Source: Mycobacterium kyogaense (GTDB lineage Bacteria > Actinomycetota > Actinomycetes > Mycobacteriales > Mycobacteriaceae). Taken from it: 64,000 nt of DNA. How positions within the stretch are numbered: position 1 is the first letter of the stretch; each line of letters starts with the position of its first letter. Both the position numbers and the translations under genes were made by a program. Shown piece by piece: positions 16,144 through 26,300 of this stretch. The stretch spans positions 1-64,000 of the forward strand of contig NZ_QJUA01000015.1 of assembly GCF_003254575.1 (NCBI RefSeq). Reading direction: 5' to 3'. The notes below the pieces were generated by a model that saw only the letters and a program-made list of their open reading frames with translations, made no database searches and had not been told where the DNA came from.

Positions 16144-18237
16144 TCACTCCCTACGCAGTAGGTTCATTCGTTGGTCAGCCGGGACCTGGGGCATGTTGAG
16201 CACGTGCGCCACCGCGCGGGCGGGTTCCAGACGCACGTAATTGCCCTGACCCCACTGGTATTCCTCCCCGGTGATCTCGTCGCGTACCCAGAAACGCTCC
16301 TGCTGATCCATTCCCAGTGCGCCCATGTCCAACCACACCGTGCCCTCTTCGGGTCCGAACGGGTTGAGCGTCACCACGACGAGGACCTGATCGCCAGTGA
16401 CCGGGTCGAACTTGCTGTACGCCAGCAACGCGTCGTTGTCGATGGGATGGAACGTGATCGTGCGGAGCTGGTGCAGCGAGGGATGCAACCGGCGAATCTC
16501 GTTGAGCCGGGTCAGGAACGGCTCGAGCGATTCACCGTCGGCCAGGGCCGCGTCGAAATCACGGGGCCGCAGTTCGTACTTCTCCGAGTCGAGGTACTCC
16601 TCACTGCCTTCCCGAACGGCGCGGTGTTCGAACAGCTCATAGCCGGAGTACACGCCCCAGGTCGGGCTCATCGTGGCCGCCAGAGCAGCGCGGATCGCGA
16701 ACATGCCCGGCCCACCGTGCTGCAGGCTTTCGTGCAGGATGTCCGGCGTGTTCGGCCACAGGCTCTGCCGCGCGTAGTCGGCGTGCTCGGCGATCGACTG
16801 GCCGAATTCGATCAGCTCCCACTTCGCGGTGCGCCAGGTGAAGTACGTGTACGACTGGGTGTACCCCAGCTTGGCCAGCCCGAACAGGCGCGCCGGGCGG
16901 GTGAACGCCTCGGCGAGGAACAACACGTCGGGGTCGACGTTCTTGACCTCACCGATCAGCCAGGCCCAGAAGTTCGGCGGCTTGGTGTGCGGGTTGTCGA
17001 CGCGAAAGACCTTGACGCCGTGCGACACCCAGAACTTCACGACGCGAAGGACTTCCTCGTAGAGGCCCGTCGGATCGTTGTCGAAGTTGAGCGGATAGAT
17101 GTCCTGGTATTTCTTCGGCGGGTTCTCGGCGTATGCGATCGTGCCGTCGGGCAGCACGGTGAACCACTCGGGGTGCGTCTTGGCCCACGGATGGTCGGGC
17201 GCGCACTGCAGCGCGAGGTCGAGGGCGACCTCCAGCCCTTCGCCGCGGGCTGAGGCCACGAAGTCGTCGAAGTCGTCGATCGTGCCCAGGTCCGGGTGGA
17301 CCGCGTCGTGCCCGCCCTCGTCGCTGCCGATCGCCCACGGCGAGCCCACGTCGTTGGGGCCGGCGGTGACGCTGTTGTTGCGCCCCTTGCGGTGCACCTT
17401 GCCGATCGGGTGGATCGGCGGCAGGTACACGATGTCGAAGCCCATGCGTGCCACCCGCGGCAACGCCTTGGTGGCTGTGGCGAAGGTGCCGTGTACCGGG
17501 TTGCCGGAGCTGTCCCAGCCGCCCGTGGACCGCGGGAAGAACTCGTACCACGAGCTGAAGCGGGCCAGGGGCCGGTCCACCCAGATGCCGTGTGCCTCGC
17601 CGCGGGTGATGAGCTCGCGCAGCGGATACTGCTCGACGAGTTCGGTGACCTCGGGGGACAGCGCGGCACCCGCGCGGTAGTACGGGTCGCCCGGGGTGCG
17701 GAGCCGTTCGGCGGCCTCCATCAGCGGGTAGCGCATCTGCCGCGGTACGCCCGTGGACGCGCGCTCGAGCAGTTTGGCGCCGACGAGCAGATCATTGGAC
17801 AGTTCCGCCTCGCTCTGCCCGGCGTCGAGCTTGGCGATCACGTGGTGACGCCAGGTTGCGATGGGGTCACCCCACCCGTCGACGCGATATGTCCAGAGCC
17901 CGACCGCGTCGGGGGTGAACTGGCCGTGGAACACGTCGGGGGTGCGGCCGGTCGCCATCGGCAGGGCCGACGGGCGAATGCGCGCCGCCGACGACGTGAC
18001 GACCTCCTCGATGGGGACGGGTTCGGTGGTCTTGCTGCGACCCGGTGGCTCATCGGCCAGAGCCGGATAGTTGGTGCCGTGGTAGCGGACGACCAGCGTG
18101 GCCGCGACCGCGTCGTGGCCTTCTCGCCACACCGTCGCGGTCACAGGAACCACTTCGCCGACCACCGCCTTGGCGGGGAATCGCCCGCCGGACACCACAG
18201 GCTGGACGTCGTCGATTTCGATCCGACCGGCGGTCAC
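16144..18237 (-). CDS. glgE: Alpha-1,4-glucan:maltose-1-phosphate maltosyltransferase
   Basis: 697-aa GH13 enzyme that extends alpha-1,4-glucans with maltosyl units from maltose 1-phosphate, the key step of the GlgE pathway from trehalose. An N-terminal beta-sandwich domain precedes the catalytic barrel. The nucleophile is Asp414 ([16 protein letters not shown]) and the acid/base Glu443 ([10 protein letters not shown]). GTG start at 18237 with GGGAG upstream. First gene of glgE-glgB; divergent from glgP. In M. tuberculosis its loss causes toxic maltose 1-phosphate accumulation, established knowledge for Rv1327c. Confidence 0.97.
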   Translation of the reverse strand: MTAGRIEIDDVQPVVSGGRFPAKAVVGEVVPVTATVWREGHDAVAATLVVRYHGTNYPALADEPPGRSKTTEPVPIEEVVTSSAARIRPSALPMATGRTPDVFHGQFTPDAVGLWTYRVDGWGDPIATWRHHVIAKLDAGQSEAELSNDLLVGAKLLERASTGVPRQMRYPLMEAAERLRTPGDPYYRAGAALSPEVTELVEQYPLRELITRGEAHGIWVDRPLARFSSWYEFFPRSTGGWDSSGNPVHGTFATATKALPRVARMGFDIVYLPPIHPIGKVHRKGRNNSVTAGPNDVGSPWAIGSDEGGHDAVHPDLGTIDDFDDFVASARGEGLEVALDLALQCAPDHPWAKTHPEWFTVLPDGTIAYAENPPKKYQDIYPLNFDNDPTGLYEEVLRVVKFWVSHGVKVFRVDNPHTKPPNFWAWLIGEVKNVDPDVLFLAEAFTRPARLFGLAKLGYTQSYTYFTWRTAKWELIEFGQSIAEHADYARQSLWPNTPDILHESLQHGGPGMFAIRAALAATMSPTWGVYSGYELFEHRAVREGSEEYLDSEKYELRPRDFDAALADGESLEPFLTRLNEIRRLHPSLHQLRTITFHPIDNDALLAYSKFDPVTGDQVLVVVTLNPFGPEEGTVWLDMGALGMDQQERFWVRDEITGEEYQWGQGNYVRLEPARAVAHVLNMPQVPADQRMNLLRRE

Positions 18238-18443
18238 TCAAGCACTCCCTAATACGTTGCAGGTCGAGCGCGGCCTACGGTCTGGACCCCGGCCGCGCGC
18301 CGTCGTTGGATGGTCTGGTTCACACCTCGTCGTGCACCCTTGTCGCGCCTATACCCACCGTAGTGTCAGCCTCAACCCCGCGGGAGAGGCGAAGTGCAGC
18401 GCGTCACCCATGGGCGGGCGTCGCGGCAGTAACGTGAGGACGC
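18238..18443. promoter_or_regulatory. Divergent glgE/glgP control region
   Basis: This 206-bp gap between the glgE and glgP starts must hold promoters for both directions. A ribosome binding site GAGGA is visible 5 nt before the glgP GTG, and GGGAG before glgE. TATACC and TAGTGT at about 18350-18366 are possible but weak -10 elements. I see no convincing operator or long dyad. Confidence 0.5.
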
Positions 18444-21074
18444 GTGAAAGCTCTCCGTCGGTTCACCGTCCGCGCCCACCTCCCGCAACCGCTGGCCGCA
18501 CTCGAGCGGCTGTCGATCAATTTGCGGTGGTCCTGGGACAAACCGACCCAGGATCTGTTCCAGACGATCGATCCCGAGCTGTGGAAACTCGTCGGTGCGG
18601 ACCCGGTGGCGATGCTCGGTCACGTCAGCCCCGAGCGGCTGGAGGAGCTGGCCCACGACGAGCACTTCGTCGCACGCCTGGCAGCGCTGGCCGCTGATCT
18701 GGATGACTACCTGAGCCGTCCGCTGTGGTACCAGCAGCTCGCGCAGGTCAACGGCGCGGATTCCGGTAAGGCGCCGGTGCTGCCCAACGGCATCGCGTAC
18801 TTCTCGATGGAATTCGGCGTCGCCGAGGTGCTGCCGAACTACTCCGGCGGGCTCGGCATCCTGGCCGGCGACCACCTCAAATCGGCCTCGGATCTCGGGC
18901 TGCCGTTGATCGCGGTGGGGCTGCACTACCGGTCGGGCTACTTCCGGCAGTCGCTGACCGCCGACGGCTGGCAGCACGAGAACTACCCGCTGCTCGACCC
19001 GCAGGGCCTGCCGCTGCGCCTGCTCACCGACGCCGCGGGGGAGACCGTCCTGGTGAGCCTCGTGCTTCCCGACTCCGCCGAGCTGTTCGCCAGAGTCTGG
19101 ATCGCCCAGGTCGGCCGCATCCCGCTGCTGCTGCTCGATTCCGACATCCCCGAGAACGATCACCAGCTGCGGTCGGTGACCGACCGGCTCTACGGCGGCG
19201 ACCAGGAACACCGCATCCGCCAGGAACTGTTGGCCGGCATCGGCGGCGTGCGCGCGATCCGGGCGTTCACCCAGATCGAGGGGCTGGCCGCGCCCGAGGT
19301 CTTCCACATGAACGAGGGACACGCCGGGTTCCTGGGCGCCGAGCGCATCCGCGAGCTGATCGAGGCGGGGCTGGACTTCGACACCGCGCTGACGGTGGTC
19401 CGGTCGTCCACGGTGTTCACCACCCACACCCCGGTGCCGGCCGGTATCGACCGGTTCCCGGTCGACATGGTCGCGCGGTACTTCGGCGCCGACCCCGGTG
19501 GCTCGAGCTCGCGACTGCTGCCCGGCGTCCCCGTCGAGCGCATCCTCGCCTTCGGCGCAGAGGACGACCCGACGAAATTCAACATGGCCCACATGGGCTT
19601 GCGGCTGGCGCAGCGCGCCAACGGCGTGTCACTGCTGCACGGCCGCGTGAGCCGGGAGATGTTCAACAACCTGTGGCCCGGCTTCGATCCGGCCGAGGTG
19701 CCGATCGGGTCCATCACCAACGGGGTGCACGCCCCGACGTGGGCGGCGCCACAGTGGCTGGAGCTCGGGCGGGAGTTGCTCGGCACCCAGGATCTGAGCT
19801 CGCTGCAGGAGCCCGAGACGTGGGAGCGTCTGCACGAGGTCGATCCGGGGCACCTGTGGTGGATCAGATCGCAGCTGCGGGAGGCGCTGGTACACGGCGT
19901 CCGGGACCGGGTGCGCCGGTCCTGGCTGGAACGTGGCGCTGCAGACGCCGAATTGAAGTGGATCGCAACGGCTTTCGATCCGAATGTGCTCACCATCGGG
20001 TTCGCACGCCGAGTGCCGACCTACAAGCGGCTGACCCTGATGCTGCGCGATCCCGAGCGGCTGCGGCGGCTCCTGCTCGATCCCGAGCGCCCGGTTCAGC
20101 TCATCGTCGCCGGCAAGTCGCACCCGGCGGACGAAGGTGGCAAGGCGCTGATCCAGCAGGTGGTGCGGTTCGCCGACCAGGCCGACGTCCGGCATCGCAT
20201 CGCATTCCTGCCCGATTACGACATGTCGATGGCGCGCACGCTCTACCACGGCTGCGACGTCTGGCTGAACAACCCGCTGCGACCCCTTGAGGCCTGCGGC
20301 ACGTCGGGGATGAAGAGCGCGCTCAACGGCGGACTCAACCTGTCGATCCGCGACGGCTGGTGGGACGAGTGGTACGACGGCGAAAACGGTTGGGAGATCC
20401 CGACAGCCGACGGACTGGCCGACGAGAACCGGCGCGACGATCTGGAGGCGGCCGCGCTGTACGACCTGCTCGAGCGAGCGGTGGCGCCGAAGTTCTACGA
20501 CCGTGACGAGCGTGGCGTCCCGACCCGGTGGGTCGAGATGGTGCGGCACACCCTGCAGGTGCTCGGTCCGAAGGTGCTGGCATCGCGGATGGTGCAGGAC
20601 TACACCGAGCGCTACTACCTGCCGGCGGCCCACGCTCTGCGGCAGTCGATCGAGCCCGGTGTCGCCACCGAGGGCCCGTTCGGCGCGGCCCGGGAGCTCG
20701 CGCTGTACCGGCAGAAGGTGCACAAGGCGTGGCCGAACGTTCGCGTCGTCGAGGTCGACAGCTACGGGCTGCCCGACACGCCGCTGCTCGGGTCGGAGCT
20801 GACGCTCACCGCGCGGGTCTGCCTGCAGGACCTCCGGCCCGACGAGGTGACCGTGCAGGCCGTTCTCGGACGCGTGGATACCGGTGACGCCCTGGTGAAT
20901 CCGGTGACGATCCCGATGACGCATTCGGGGAAGACCGACGCCGGTGAGGACCTGTTCACCGCCAGCACGCCCCTGCCGGTCACGGGTCCGGTCGGATACA
21001 CCGTGCGCGTGCTGCCCCACCACCGACTGCTGGCCGGCGACAACGAGTTGGGGCTGGTGACGCTGGCCGGGTGA
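18444..21074 (+). CDS. glgP: Alpha-glucan phosphorylase
   Basis: 876-aa GT35 phosphorylase releasing glucose 1-phosphate from alpha-1,4-glucan ends. The PLP-binding Lys624 lies in CGTSGMKSALNGGL; the N-terminal motif NYSGGLGILAGDH is typical of the alpha-glucan phosphorylase subfamily of actinobacteria. GTG start at 18444 with GAGGA 5 nt upstream. Divergent from glgE-glgB, so synthesis and breakdown genes share one control region. Its stop lies one base from that of the convergent metallopeptidase gene. Corresponds to Rv1328. Confidence 0.96.
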   Translation: MKALRRFTVRAHLPQPLAALERLSINLRWSWDKPTQDLFQTIDPELWKLVGADPVAMLGHVSPERLEELAHDEHFVARLAALAADLDDYLSRPLWYQQLAQVNGADSGKAPVLPNGIAYFSMEFGVAEVLPNYSGGLGILAGDHLKSASDLGLPLIAVGLHYRSGYFRQSLTADGWQHENYPLLDPQGLPLRLLTDAAGETVLVSLVLPDSAELFARVWIAQVGRIPLLLLDSDIPENDHQLRSVTDRLYGGDQEHRIRQELLAGIGGVRAIRAFTQIEGLAAPEVFHMNEGHAGFLGAERIRELIEAGLDFDTALTVVRSSTVFTTHTPVPAGIDRFPVDMVARYFGADPGGSSSRLLPGVPVERILAFGAEDDPTKFNMAHMGLRLAQRANGVSLLHGRVSREMFNNLWPGFDPAEVPIGSITNGVHAPTWAAPQWLELGRELLGTQDLSSLQEPETWERLHEVDPGHLWWIRSQLREALVHGVRDRVRRSWLERGAADAELKWIATAFDPNVLTIGFARRVPTYKRLTLMLRDPERLRRLLLDPERPVQLIVAGKSHPADEGGKALIQQVVRFADQADVRHRIAFLPDYDMSMARTLYHGCDVWLNNPLRPLEACGTSGMKSALNGGLNLSIRDGWWDEWYDGENGWEIPTADGLADENRRDDLEAAALYDLLERAVAPKFYDRDERGVPTRWVEMVRHTLQVLGPKVLASRMVQDYTERYYLPAAHALRQSIEPGVATEGPFGAARELALYRQKVHKAWPNVRVVEVDSYGLPDTPLLGSELTLTARVCLQDLRPDEVTVQAVLGRVDTGDALVNPVTIPMTHSGKTDAGEDLFTASTPLPVTGPVGYTVRVLPHHRLLAGDNELGLVTLAG

Positions 21075-21075
21075 C

Positions 21076-22512
21076 TCAGCGGAAGCGGGCGAAGCAGCGG
21101 TCGGCGTCCCCTAGCACGCCCACCCGGAACGCGTCGATGCGGGAGAACCCCGACGGCACGGATTCGCCGTTGACGTCGCTGGCGGCCAACCCGTTGGTGA
21201 GCAGGCCCGACACCGCCTCGTCGACATCGCCGGCGGTCAGGGCGATCGTCGCACCGTCGGGCGTGGTGACCTGCTTCGACATCTTGACCGTCGCGACGCC
21301 GGTGAGGCACGCGGTGCGCAGTGCGGCCTCGGCGTTGTCGAGGGCCACCCCGCCGCGCTCCTGCTGAATCGCCTGCATGTAGCGCGAGACCAGAACCGAA
21401 TAGGCCACGTTGTCGCCGGACGCCAGGCCGCCCTCGGCGTCCTGCGCGCCGAGTGCCGTCAACGCAGGCAGGTCCACGACGATGGTGTTGGTGGCCGGGC
21501 AGTACGACGCGGGTGGGCTCGGACGCGCGTCCGCGCACGTCTCGGCTGCCGCCGCATCGAAACTGAGCGCGGGAGGAGCCTTGGGGGAGAACAGGATTCC
21601 CATCGCGTCGACGATGGAGCGCACCGAACTCTCGTCGATCGCCAACTCGCCGGACTGGTCCTCAGGCAGCAGGACCGGAAGGTCCCCGCGCCGCTGGCCG
21701 ATCTCCCGCATGTCGATTCCTGCACACGCCGCCGGGCCATCGGTGAAGCCGAACTGGAATGCCGAGATCCGTTCGAAGGCCGAGCCGTGCTCGTCGACGC
21801 CCGCCTCGGGGTCACCCTGCTGCATCAGCGGATCGCGGAACGAGATCACGCCGGCCAGGACATTGTTCAGCCCGTCTCCGGTGCTCAACGAGAACCGCGG
21901 TGACTTGTCCTCGGCCACCCAGCGCATGTAGGCACCGGCCAGGCAATCGGCCTGTTGTTCGGCGACCAGCGTCGGCGTGCCGTTGGTGGTCAGCTTGGCG
22001 GCGCGACTCACGGCGTGTCCGTACTCGTGGGCGAGCACCATCGCGACGCCGATGTCGCCGTGGGCGCGGCGCAGCCCCGGCAGCAGTTCGCCCCGGTCCC
22101 AGCCGATCGTCCTGTCGGGGTAGCAGTACGCAGCGTTGATCAGACCGAACGTGCTGTCGCCGCAGAAGGTCCCGTCGAAACCCCCTGCATCCCAGGAGAT
22201 CAATTCCTTCACCGGGGTGAATCCCTCGTCGAAGGTCTCCGGAAACGCGCTCTCCCAATACTGTTCGATGTCGCTCACGGCGCTCGCCGCCAGGTTGTCG
22301 ATGTCCCCGCCGTCGGTGCCTTCCACCGTGCGGCTCGGCCCCTCGGCATTCGGGCGCAAGCCGGTGGGGCCGTCGGTGGCCGGCATCCCGGCCACTGAAA
22401 ACGGGTCACTGAACACCGATACGGCGTTGCCCTGCAGAGTCGTCGAGCAGGAGGCGCACAGCACGGCCCCGACACCGATCAGAACGCCCAGCACCTGCCG
22501 TGATCGCCCCAT
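21076..22512 (-). CDS. Exported putative neutral zinc metallopeptidase (HEYGH)
   Basis: About 478 aa. The N terminus is basic then hydrophobic (VLGVLIGVGAVL) followed by CASC at 19-22, a signal peptide with a poor lipobox; it may be a lipoprotein at Cys22 or simply secreted. The zinc site is HEYGH at 162-166, with a third ligand probably Glu185 in AEQQADCLAG, a gluzincin layout. Cysteines along the chain could form disulfides outside the cell. The start at ATG 22512 was chosen for the signal sequence; the longer frame overlaps dinG. Protein substrate unknown. In M. tuberculosis glgP is followed directly by dinG, so this gene is an addition here. Confidence 0.82.
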   Translation of the reverse strand: MGRSRQVLGVLIGVGAVLCASCSTTLQGNAVSVFSDPFSVAGMPATDGPTGLRPNAEGPSRTVEGTDGGDIDNLAASAVSDIEQYWESAFPETFDEGFTPVKELISWDAGGFDGTFCGDSTFGLINAAYCYPDRTIGWDRGELLPGLRRAHGDIGVAMVLAHEYGHAVSRAAKLTTNGTPTLVAEQQADCLAGAYMRWVAEDKSPRFSLSTGDGLNNVLAGVISFRDPLMQQGDPEAGVDEHGSAFERISAFQFGFTDGPAACAGIDMREIGQRRGDLPVLLPEDQSGELAIDESSVRSIVDAMGILFSPKAPPALSFDAAAAETCADARPSPPASYCPATNTIVVDLPALTALGAQDAEGGLASGDNVAYSVLVSRYMQAIQQERGGVALDNAEAALRTACLTGVATVKMSKQVTTPDGATIALTAGDVDEAVSGLLTNGLAASDVNGESVPSGFSRIDAFRVGVLGDADRCFARFR

Positions 22513-22594
22513 GACGCCGCCTTTCGGGTCGTTCCAGCGAGGTCGACAATAACGACCGGGCGCGTCCGCCGCCGGGCAGTCGCCGAACCTCGGG

Positions 22595-24586
22595 TCAGCC
22601 CGCCTCGTGCAGCCGCCGCAGCGCGGCGCGCACCGCATCACCGTCGGTGGTCGCCCAGAACGGCGGCAGCGACGATCGGAGGTAGCCGCTGTAGCGTGCG
22701 GTCGCCATCCGGGAGTCGAGTACCGCGACCACCCCGCGGTCGTCGACGCGGCGCAGCAGCCTGCCCGCGCCCTGGGCCAGCAACAGCGCGGCATGGCTGG
22801 CGGCGACAGCCATGAAGCCGTTGCCGCCCCGCGCGGCCACGGCGCGCTGACGCGCCGTCAGCAGCGGATCGTCGGGGCGGGGGAACGGTATCCGGTCGAT
22901 CAGCACCAGCGACAGCGACGGACCGGGAACGTCGACGCCCTGCCACAGCGAGAGGGTGCCGAACAGTGAGGTCTGCTCGTCGGCGGCGAAGCGCGCGACC
23001 AGCGCGGCAGTGCTGTCCTCGCCCTGACACAGCACCGGGGTGGTGAGCCGGCCGCGCATGATCTCGGCGGTCGCCCGCGCGGCGCGCATCGAGGAGAACA
23101 GTCCCAGCGTGCGTCCGTCCGCCGCCTCGATCAGACCGGCGATCTCGTCGAGCTGCTCGGCCGCGCCGACGCCGTCGCGGCCCGGCGGCGGCAGGTGCGC
23201 AGCGACGTAGAGGATCGCCGACCGGGCGTGATCGAACGGCGAGCCGACATCGATCCCGCGCCAGCCGATCTCGGCCTCGGTCGAACCGGTCAACCCCCAG
23301 GCCGCGGCCATCGCGTCGAAATCTCCGCCCACGGTCAATGTCGCCGACGTGAGCACCGCGGTGGTGGGTCCGAACAGGCGGGCCCGCAGCAACCCGGCGA
23401 CCGACAGCGGCGCGACCCGAAGCAATGTGCGATTGCCGGAGCGCGCGTCCTCGATGTGTTCGACCCAGACGACGTCGGTGCGGTCGGGGATCGCGGGCAC
23501 GAACGAGGCGAGGATCCGGGAGGCCGTGTCAGCGACGTCGCCGAGCGCGGTCGCGGCCTCGGCGCGCGCGGTGGTGGTCTTGGGATCGTTCGGCGCGGTC
23601 TCGACTGCGGTGCGGGCGCGGCTCGCGCTGTCGCGCAGCACGCTCAGGTAACTCCCGAGCTCCTCGTCGAGGACGTCGATGCGGCCGGCACGCGCGTCGA
23701 ACAGAGCGGAGGTCAACGTCGCGCAGGCGGCCTCGAAACGCTCGGCGAGCTCGGCGTCGACCACCCGGGCGGCCCGCCGCTGAGCCACCCCGAGGGCTGT
23801 CGCCGACAGTTCGGCCGTGGCCACGCCGGTCACCCTGTCCACCAGTTCGTGGGCTTCGTCGACCACCAGCAGGTCGTGTTCGGGCAGCACGTTGGCATCG
23901 CCGATCGCGTCGATCGCCAGCAGCGCGTGATTGGTGACCACGACGTCGGCGTCGGCGGCGCGGTCGCGGGCCCGCTCGGCGAAGCAGTCGCTGCCGAAGG
24001 GGCAGCGCGACACCCCGATGCACTCGCGCGCGGACACGCTGACCTGCGACCAGGCGCGGTCCGGCACACCGGGTACGACGTCGTCGCGGTCGCCCGTCTG
24101 CGTCGTGTCAGACCATGCGGTCAGGCGGGCGACGTCGCGGCCCAACGCGCTGGACGCGACGGGATTGAACAGCTGATCCTGCGGCTGATCATCACCGGCC
24201 TCTGCTGCTCCGTTGTGGATCTTGTTCAGGCACAGGTAGTTTCCGCGACCCTTGAGCAGCGCGAACTCCGGGCGTCGGGGGAGGTGCGGGGCCAGCGAAT
24301 CGGCCAGCCGGGGCATGTCGCGGTCCACGAGTTGGCGTTGCAGCGCGATCGTCGCGGTGGACACCACGACGGGCCGCTCGTCAGCCAGCGCGTGGGCGAT
24401 CGCGGGCACCAGATAGGCCAGCGACTTGCCGGTGCCCGTGCCGGCCTGCACGGCCAGATGCTCACCGCTGTTGAAGCTCTGCGCCACCGCTTCGGCCATC
24501 GCGACCTGGCCGTCGCGATGCGCGCCGCCGAGGGCGGAGACGGCTGCAGCGAGAAGCTCGGCGACCTCGCCGGGCCGGGTGCCCAC
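22595..24586 (-). CDS. dinG: DinG-family iron-sulfur ATP-dependent helicase
   Basis: 663-aa superfamily 2 helicase of the XPD/DinG type (5'-3' unwinding, repair of R-loops and damaged DNA). Walker A is QAGTGTGKS (Lys54) and Walker B VVDEAHELVDR. Between them lie the iron-sulfur cysteines: one in LCLNK and three in CIGVSRCPFGSDC. The C-terminal helicase lobe includes SATLTVGGDFDAM and GRLLRRVDDRG. GTG start at 24586, 4 bp after the pncB stop, so co-transcribed with pncB. Length equals M. tuberculosis DinG (Rv1329c, 664 aa). Confidence 0.95.
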   Translation of the reverse strand: MGTRPGEVAELLAAAVSALGGAHRDGQVAMAEAVAQSFNSGEHLAVQAGTGTGKSLAYLVPAIAHALADERPVVVSTATIALQRQLVDRDMPRLADSLAPHLPRRPEFALLKGRGNYLCLNKIHNGAAEAGDDQPQDQLFNPVASSALGRDVARLTAWSDTTQTGDRDDVVPGVPDRAWSQVSVSARECIGVSRCPFGSDCFAERARDRAADADVVVTNHALLAIDAIGDANVLPEHDLLVVDEAHELVDRVTGVATAELSATALGVAQRRAARVVDAELAERFEAACATLTSALFDARAGRIDVLDEELGSYLSVLRDSASRARTAVETAPNDPKTTTARAEAATALGDVADTASRILASFVPAIPDRTDVVWVEHIEDARSGNRTLLRVAPLSVAGLLRARLFGPTTAVLTSATLTVGGDFDAMAAAWGLTGSTEAEIGWRGIDVGSPFDHARSAILYVAAHLPPPGRDGVGAAEQLDEIAGLIEAADGRTLGLFSSMRAARATAEIMRGRLTTPVLCQGEDSTAALVARFAADEQTSLFGTLSLWQGVDVPGPSLSLVLIDRIPFPRPDDPLLTARQRAVAARGGNGFMAVAASHAALLLAQGAGRLLRRVDDRGVVAVLDSRMATARYSGYLRSSLPPFWATTDGDAVRAALRRLHEAG

Positions 24587-24590
24587 CGCC

Positions 24591-25937
24591 CTACCTCCCG
24601 CGCGGGGAGATCATCCGGGTCGGGACCGCGGGTTCGCCCTTGGACAGTTTCAGCCCGTCCCAGGGCAGGCTCAGCAATCCCTGCTGCACGCGTTCGCGGC
24701 CGGAGGCGAGCGACAGATCGGCGATCACGCGTCCGTCGCGCACGAGCTCCGTCGTCACCGGCCGCGCCACGAGATCGGACGGTATGTCACCCGGCTCGTC
24801 ATCGCGGGGATACACGATCTCCTCGACGATCGTGCCCGACTCCTTGGCCAGCCGCACGGCGTGTTTGCGGCCGCCGTGGGACTCCTTGCGGCTGCTGCGC
24901 TTGGCCACCGGCAGGCCGTCGACCTCGACCAGCTTGTAGACCATGCTCGCCGTCGGGGCACCCGATCCCGTCACCACCGAGGTGCCCACGCCGTAGATGT
25001 CGACCGGTTCGGCCCGCAGCGCGGCGATCGCGAACTCGTCGAGGTCGCCGGAGACCACGATCTTGGTGCCGGTGGCGCCCAGTCCGTCGAGCTGGGCCCG
25101 CACCTGGCGGGCGAGCACCCCGAGATCGCCGGAGTCGATGCGCACCGCTCCCAGCTCCGGGCCCGCCGCCTCGATCGCGTTCGCGACGCCGGTGGTGATG
25201 TCGTAGGTGTCCACCAGCAGCGTCGTCCCGACACCGAGCGCCTCGACCTGCGCTCGAAACGCCGCCTTCTCCCCGTCAGAGGCGGACTGGCCGGCGCTGC
25301 TGTGCAGCAGGGTGAACGCGTGGGCGCTGGTGCCGAGCGCGGGCACGCCGTGAGTGCGCTCGGCCTCCAGATTCGACGATCCGGTGAACCCGGCGAGATA
25401 GGCGGCGCGCGACGCGGCGACCGCGGCGGACTCGTGTGTGCGACGTGATCCCATCTCGATGAGCGGACGACCCTGCGCGGCGCTGACCATGCGGGCCGCC
25501 GCCGAGGCGATCGCGGTGTCGTGGTTGAAGATCGACAACACCAGTGTCTCGAGCAGCACACACTCGGCGAAGGTGCCGTGCACGGACAGCACGGGGGAGC
25601 CCGGGAAGTACAGCTCGCCCTCGGGATAGCCGTCGATGTCGCCGCTGAAGCGGTAGTCGGCCAGGTAGGCGAGCGTGTCGGCATCGCAGAACTTCTCGAG
25701 CGCGGCGAGCTCTGAATCGCCGAAGCTGAACTGCCGCAACGCATTCAGAAACCGTCCCGTCCCGCCGGTGATGCCGTAGCGCCGGCCGTCGGGCAACCGG
25801 CGCGCGAACACCTCGAACGAGGTGCGGCGGTGGGCGGTGCCGTCCTGTAGCGCGGCCGCGAGCATGGTCAGCTCGTACTTGTCGGTCAGCAGGGCCGGTG
25901 AGGGGTACGCAGACGGGTTCTCCGGCGACGAGGTCAC
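24591..25937 (-). CDS. pncB: Nicotinate phosphoribosyltransferase
   Basis: 448-aa enzyme that converts nicotinate plus PRPP (with ATP) to nicotinate mononucleotide in NAD salvage. Conserved segments: [13 protein letters not shown] at the N terminus, [13 protein letters not shown] (contains the region of the phosphorylated His), and [11 protein letters not shown] and [11 protein letters not shown] in the PRPP-binding part. The GTG at 25937 gives the same length as M. tuberculosis PncB1 (Rv1330c); a longer frame to 26012 would overlap clpS. Divergent from clpS across 53 bp, upstream of dinG with a 4-bp gap. Confidence 0.95.
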   Translation of the reverse strand: MTSSPENPSAYPSPALLTDKYELTMLAAALQDGTAHRRTSFEVFARRLPDGRRYGITGGTGRFLNALRQFSFGDSELAALEKFCDADTLAYLADYRFSGDIDGYPEGELYFPGSPVLSVHGTFAECVLLETLVLSIFNHDTAIASAAARMVSAAQGRPLIEMGSRRTHESAAVAASRAAYLAGFTGSSNLEAERTHGVPALGTSAHAFTLLHSSAGQSASDGEKAAFRAQVEALGVGTTLLVDTYDITTGVANAIEAAGPELGAVRIDSGDLGVLARQVRAQLDGLGATGTKIVVSGDLDEFAIAALRAEPVDIYGVGTSVVTGSGAPTASMVYKLVEVDGLPVAKRSSRKESHGGRKHAVRLAKESGTIVEEIVYPRDDEPGDIPSDLVARPVTTELVRDGRVIADLSLASGRERVQQGLLSLPWDGLKLSKGEPAVPTRMISPRGR

Positions 25938-25977
25938 CGCCCAACCGTATCGGTTCGGACCCCGGGGGCGACCCCGG

Positions 25978-25983
25978 TATTCT
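25978..25983 (+). promoter_or_regulatory. Candidate -10 element for leaderless clpS transcript
   Basis: TATTCT fits TANNNT and ends 7 nt before the clpS ATG, the spacing expected when transcription starts at the start codon. No ribosome binding site is seen. It is in the 53-bp gap shared with divergent pncB. Probably the main promoter of the long downstream gene series. Inference from sequence spacing. Confidence 0.55.
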
Positions 25984-25990
25984 GGCACCC

Positions 25991-26293
25991 ATGGTGACGC
26001 CGGCGAAGGCACGACCGGATACCCGCGTAGAACGTGAGGTGAGTACCGACACCGCGGCGGACACCCCGTGGGTCACGATCGTGTGGGACGACCCGGTGAA
26101 CCTGATGACGTACGTGACCTACGTGCTCCAGAAGCTGTTCGGCTACAGCGAGCCGCACGCCACCAAGCTGATGCTGCAGGTGCACAACGAGGGCAAGGCC
26201 GTGGTCTCGGCCGGCTCGCGGGAATCCATGGAGGTCGACGTGTCCAAGCTCCACGCCGCCGGGTTGTGGGCGACACTGCAACAGGACCGCTGA
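25991..26293 (+). CDS. clpS: ATP-dependent Clp protease adaptor ClpS
   Basis: 100-aa adaptor that binds N-degron substrates and delivers them to the ClpC1/ClpP protease. The core [20 protein letters not shown] and [17 protein letters not shown] are canonical, including the Asp and His of the N-end pocket. The first 25 residues are a flexible extension. ATG 25991 is supported by the -10-like element 7 nt before it. First gene of the clpS-DUF2017-P1 peptidase-mec-cysO-cysM-rhomboid-murI series. Corresponds to Rv1331. Confidence 0.95.
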   Translation: MVTPAKARPDTRVEREVSTDTAADTPWVTIVWDDPVNLMTYVTYVLQKLFGYSEPHATKLMLQVHNEGKAVVSAGSRESMEVDVSKLHAAGLWATLQQDR

Positions 26294-26300
26294 CCCGGCT

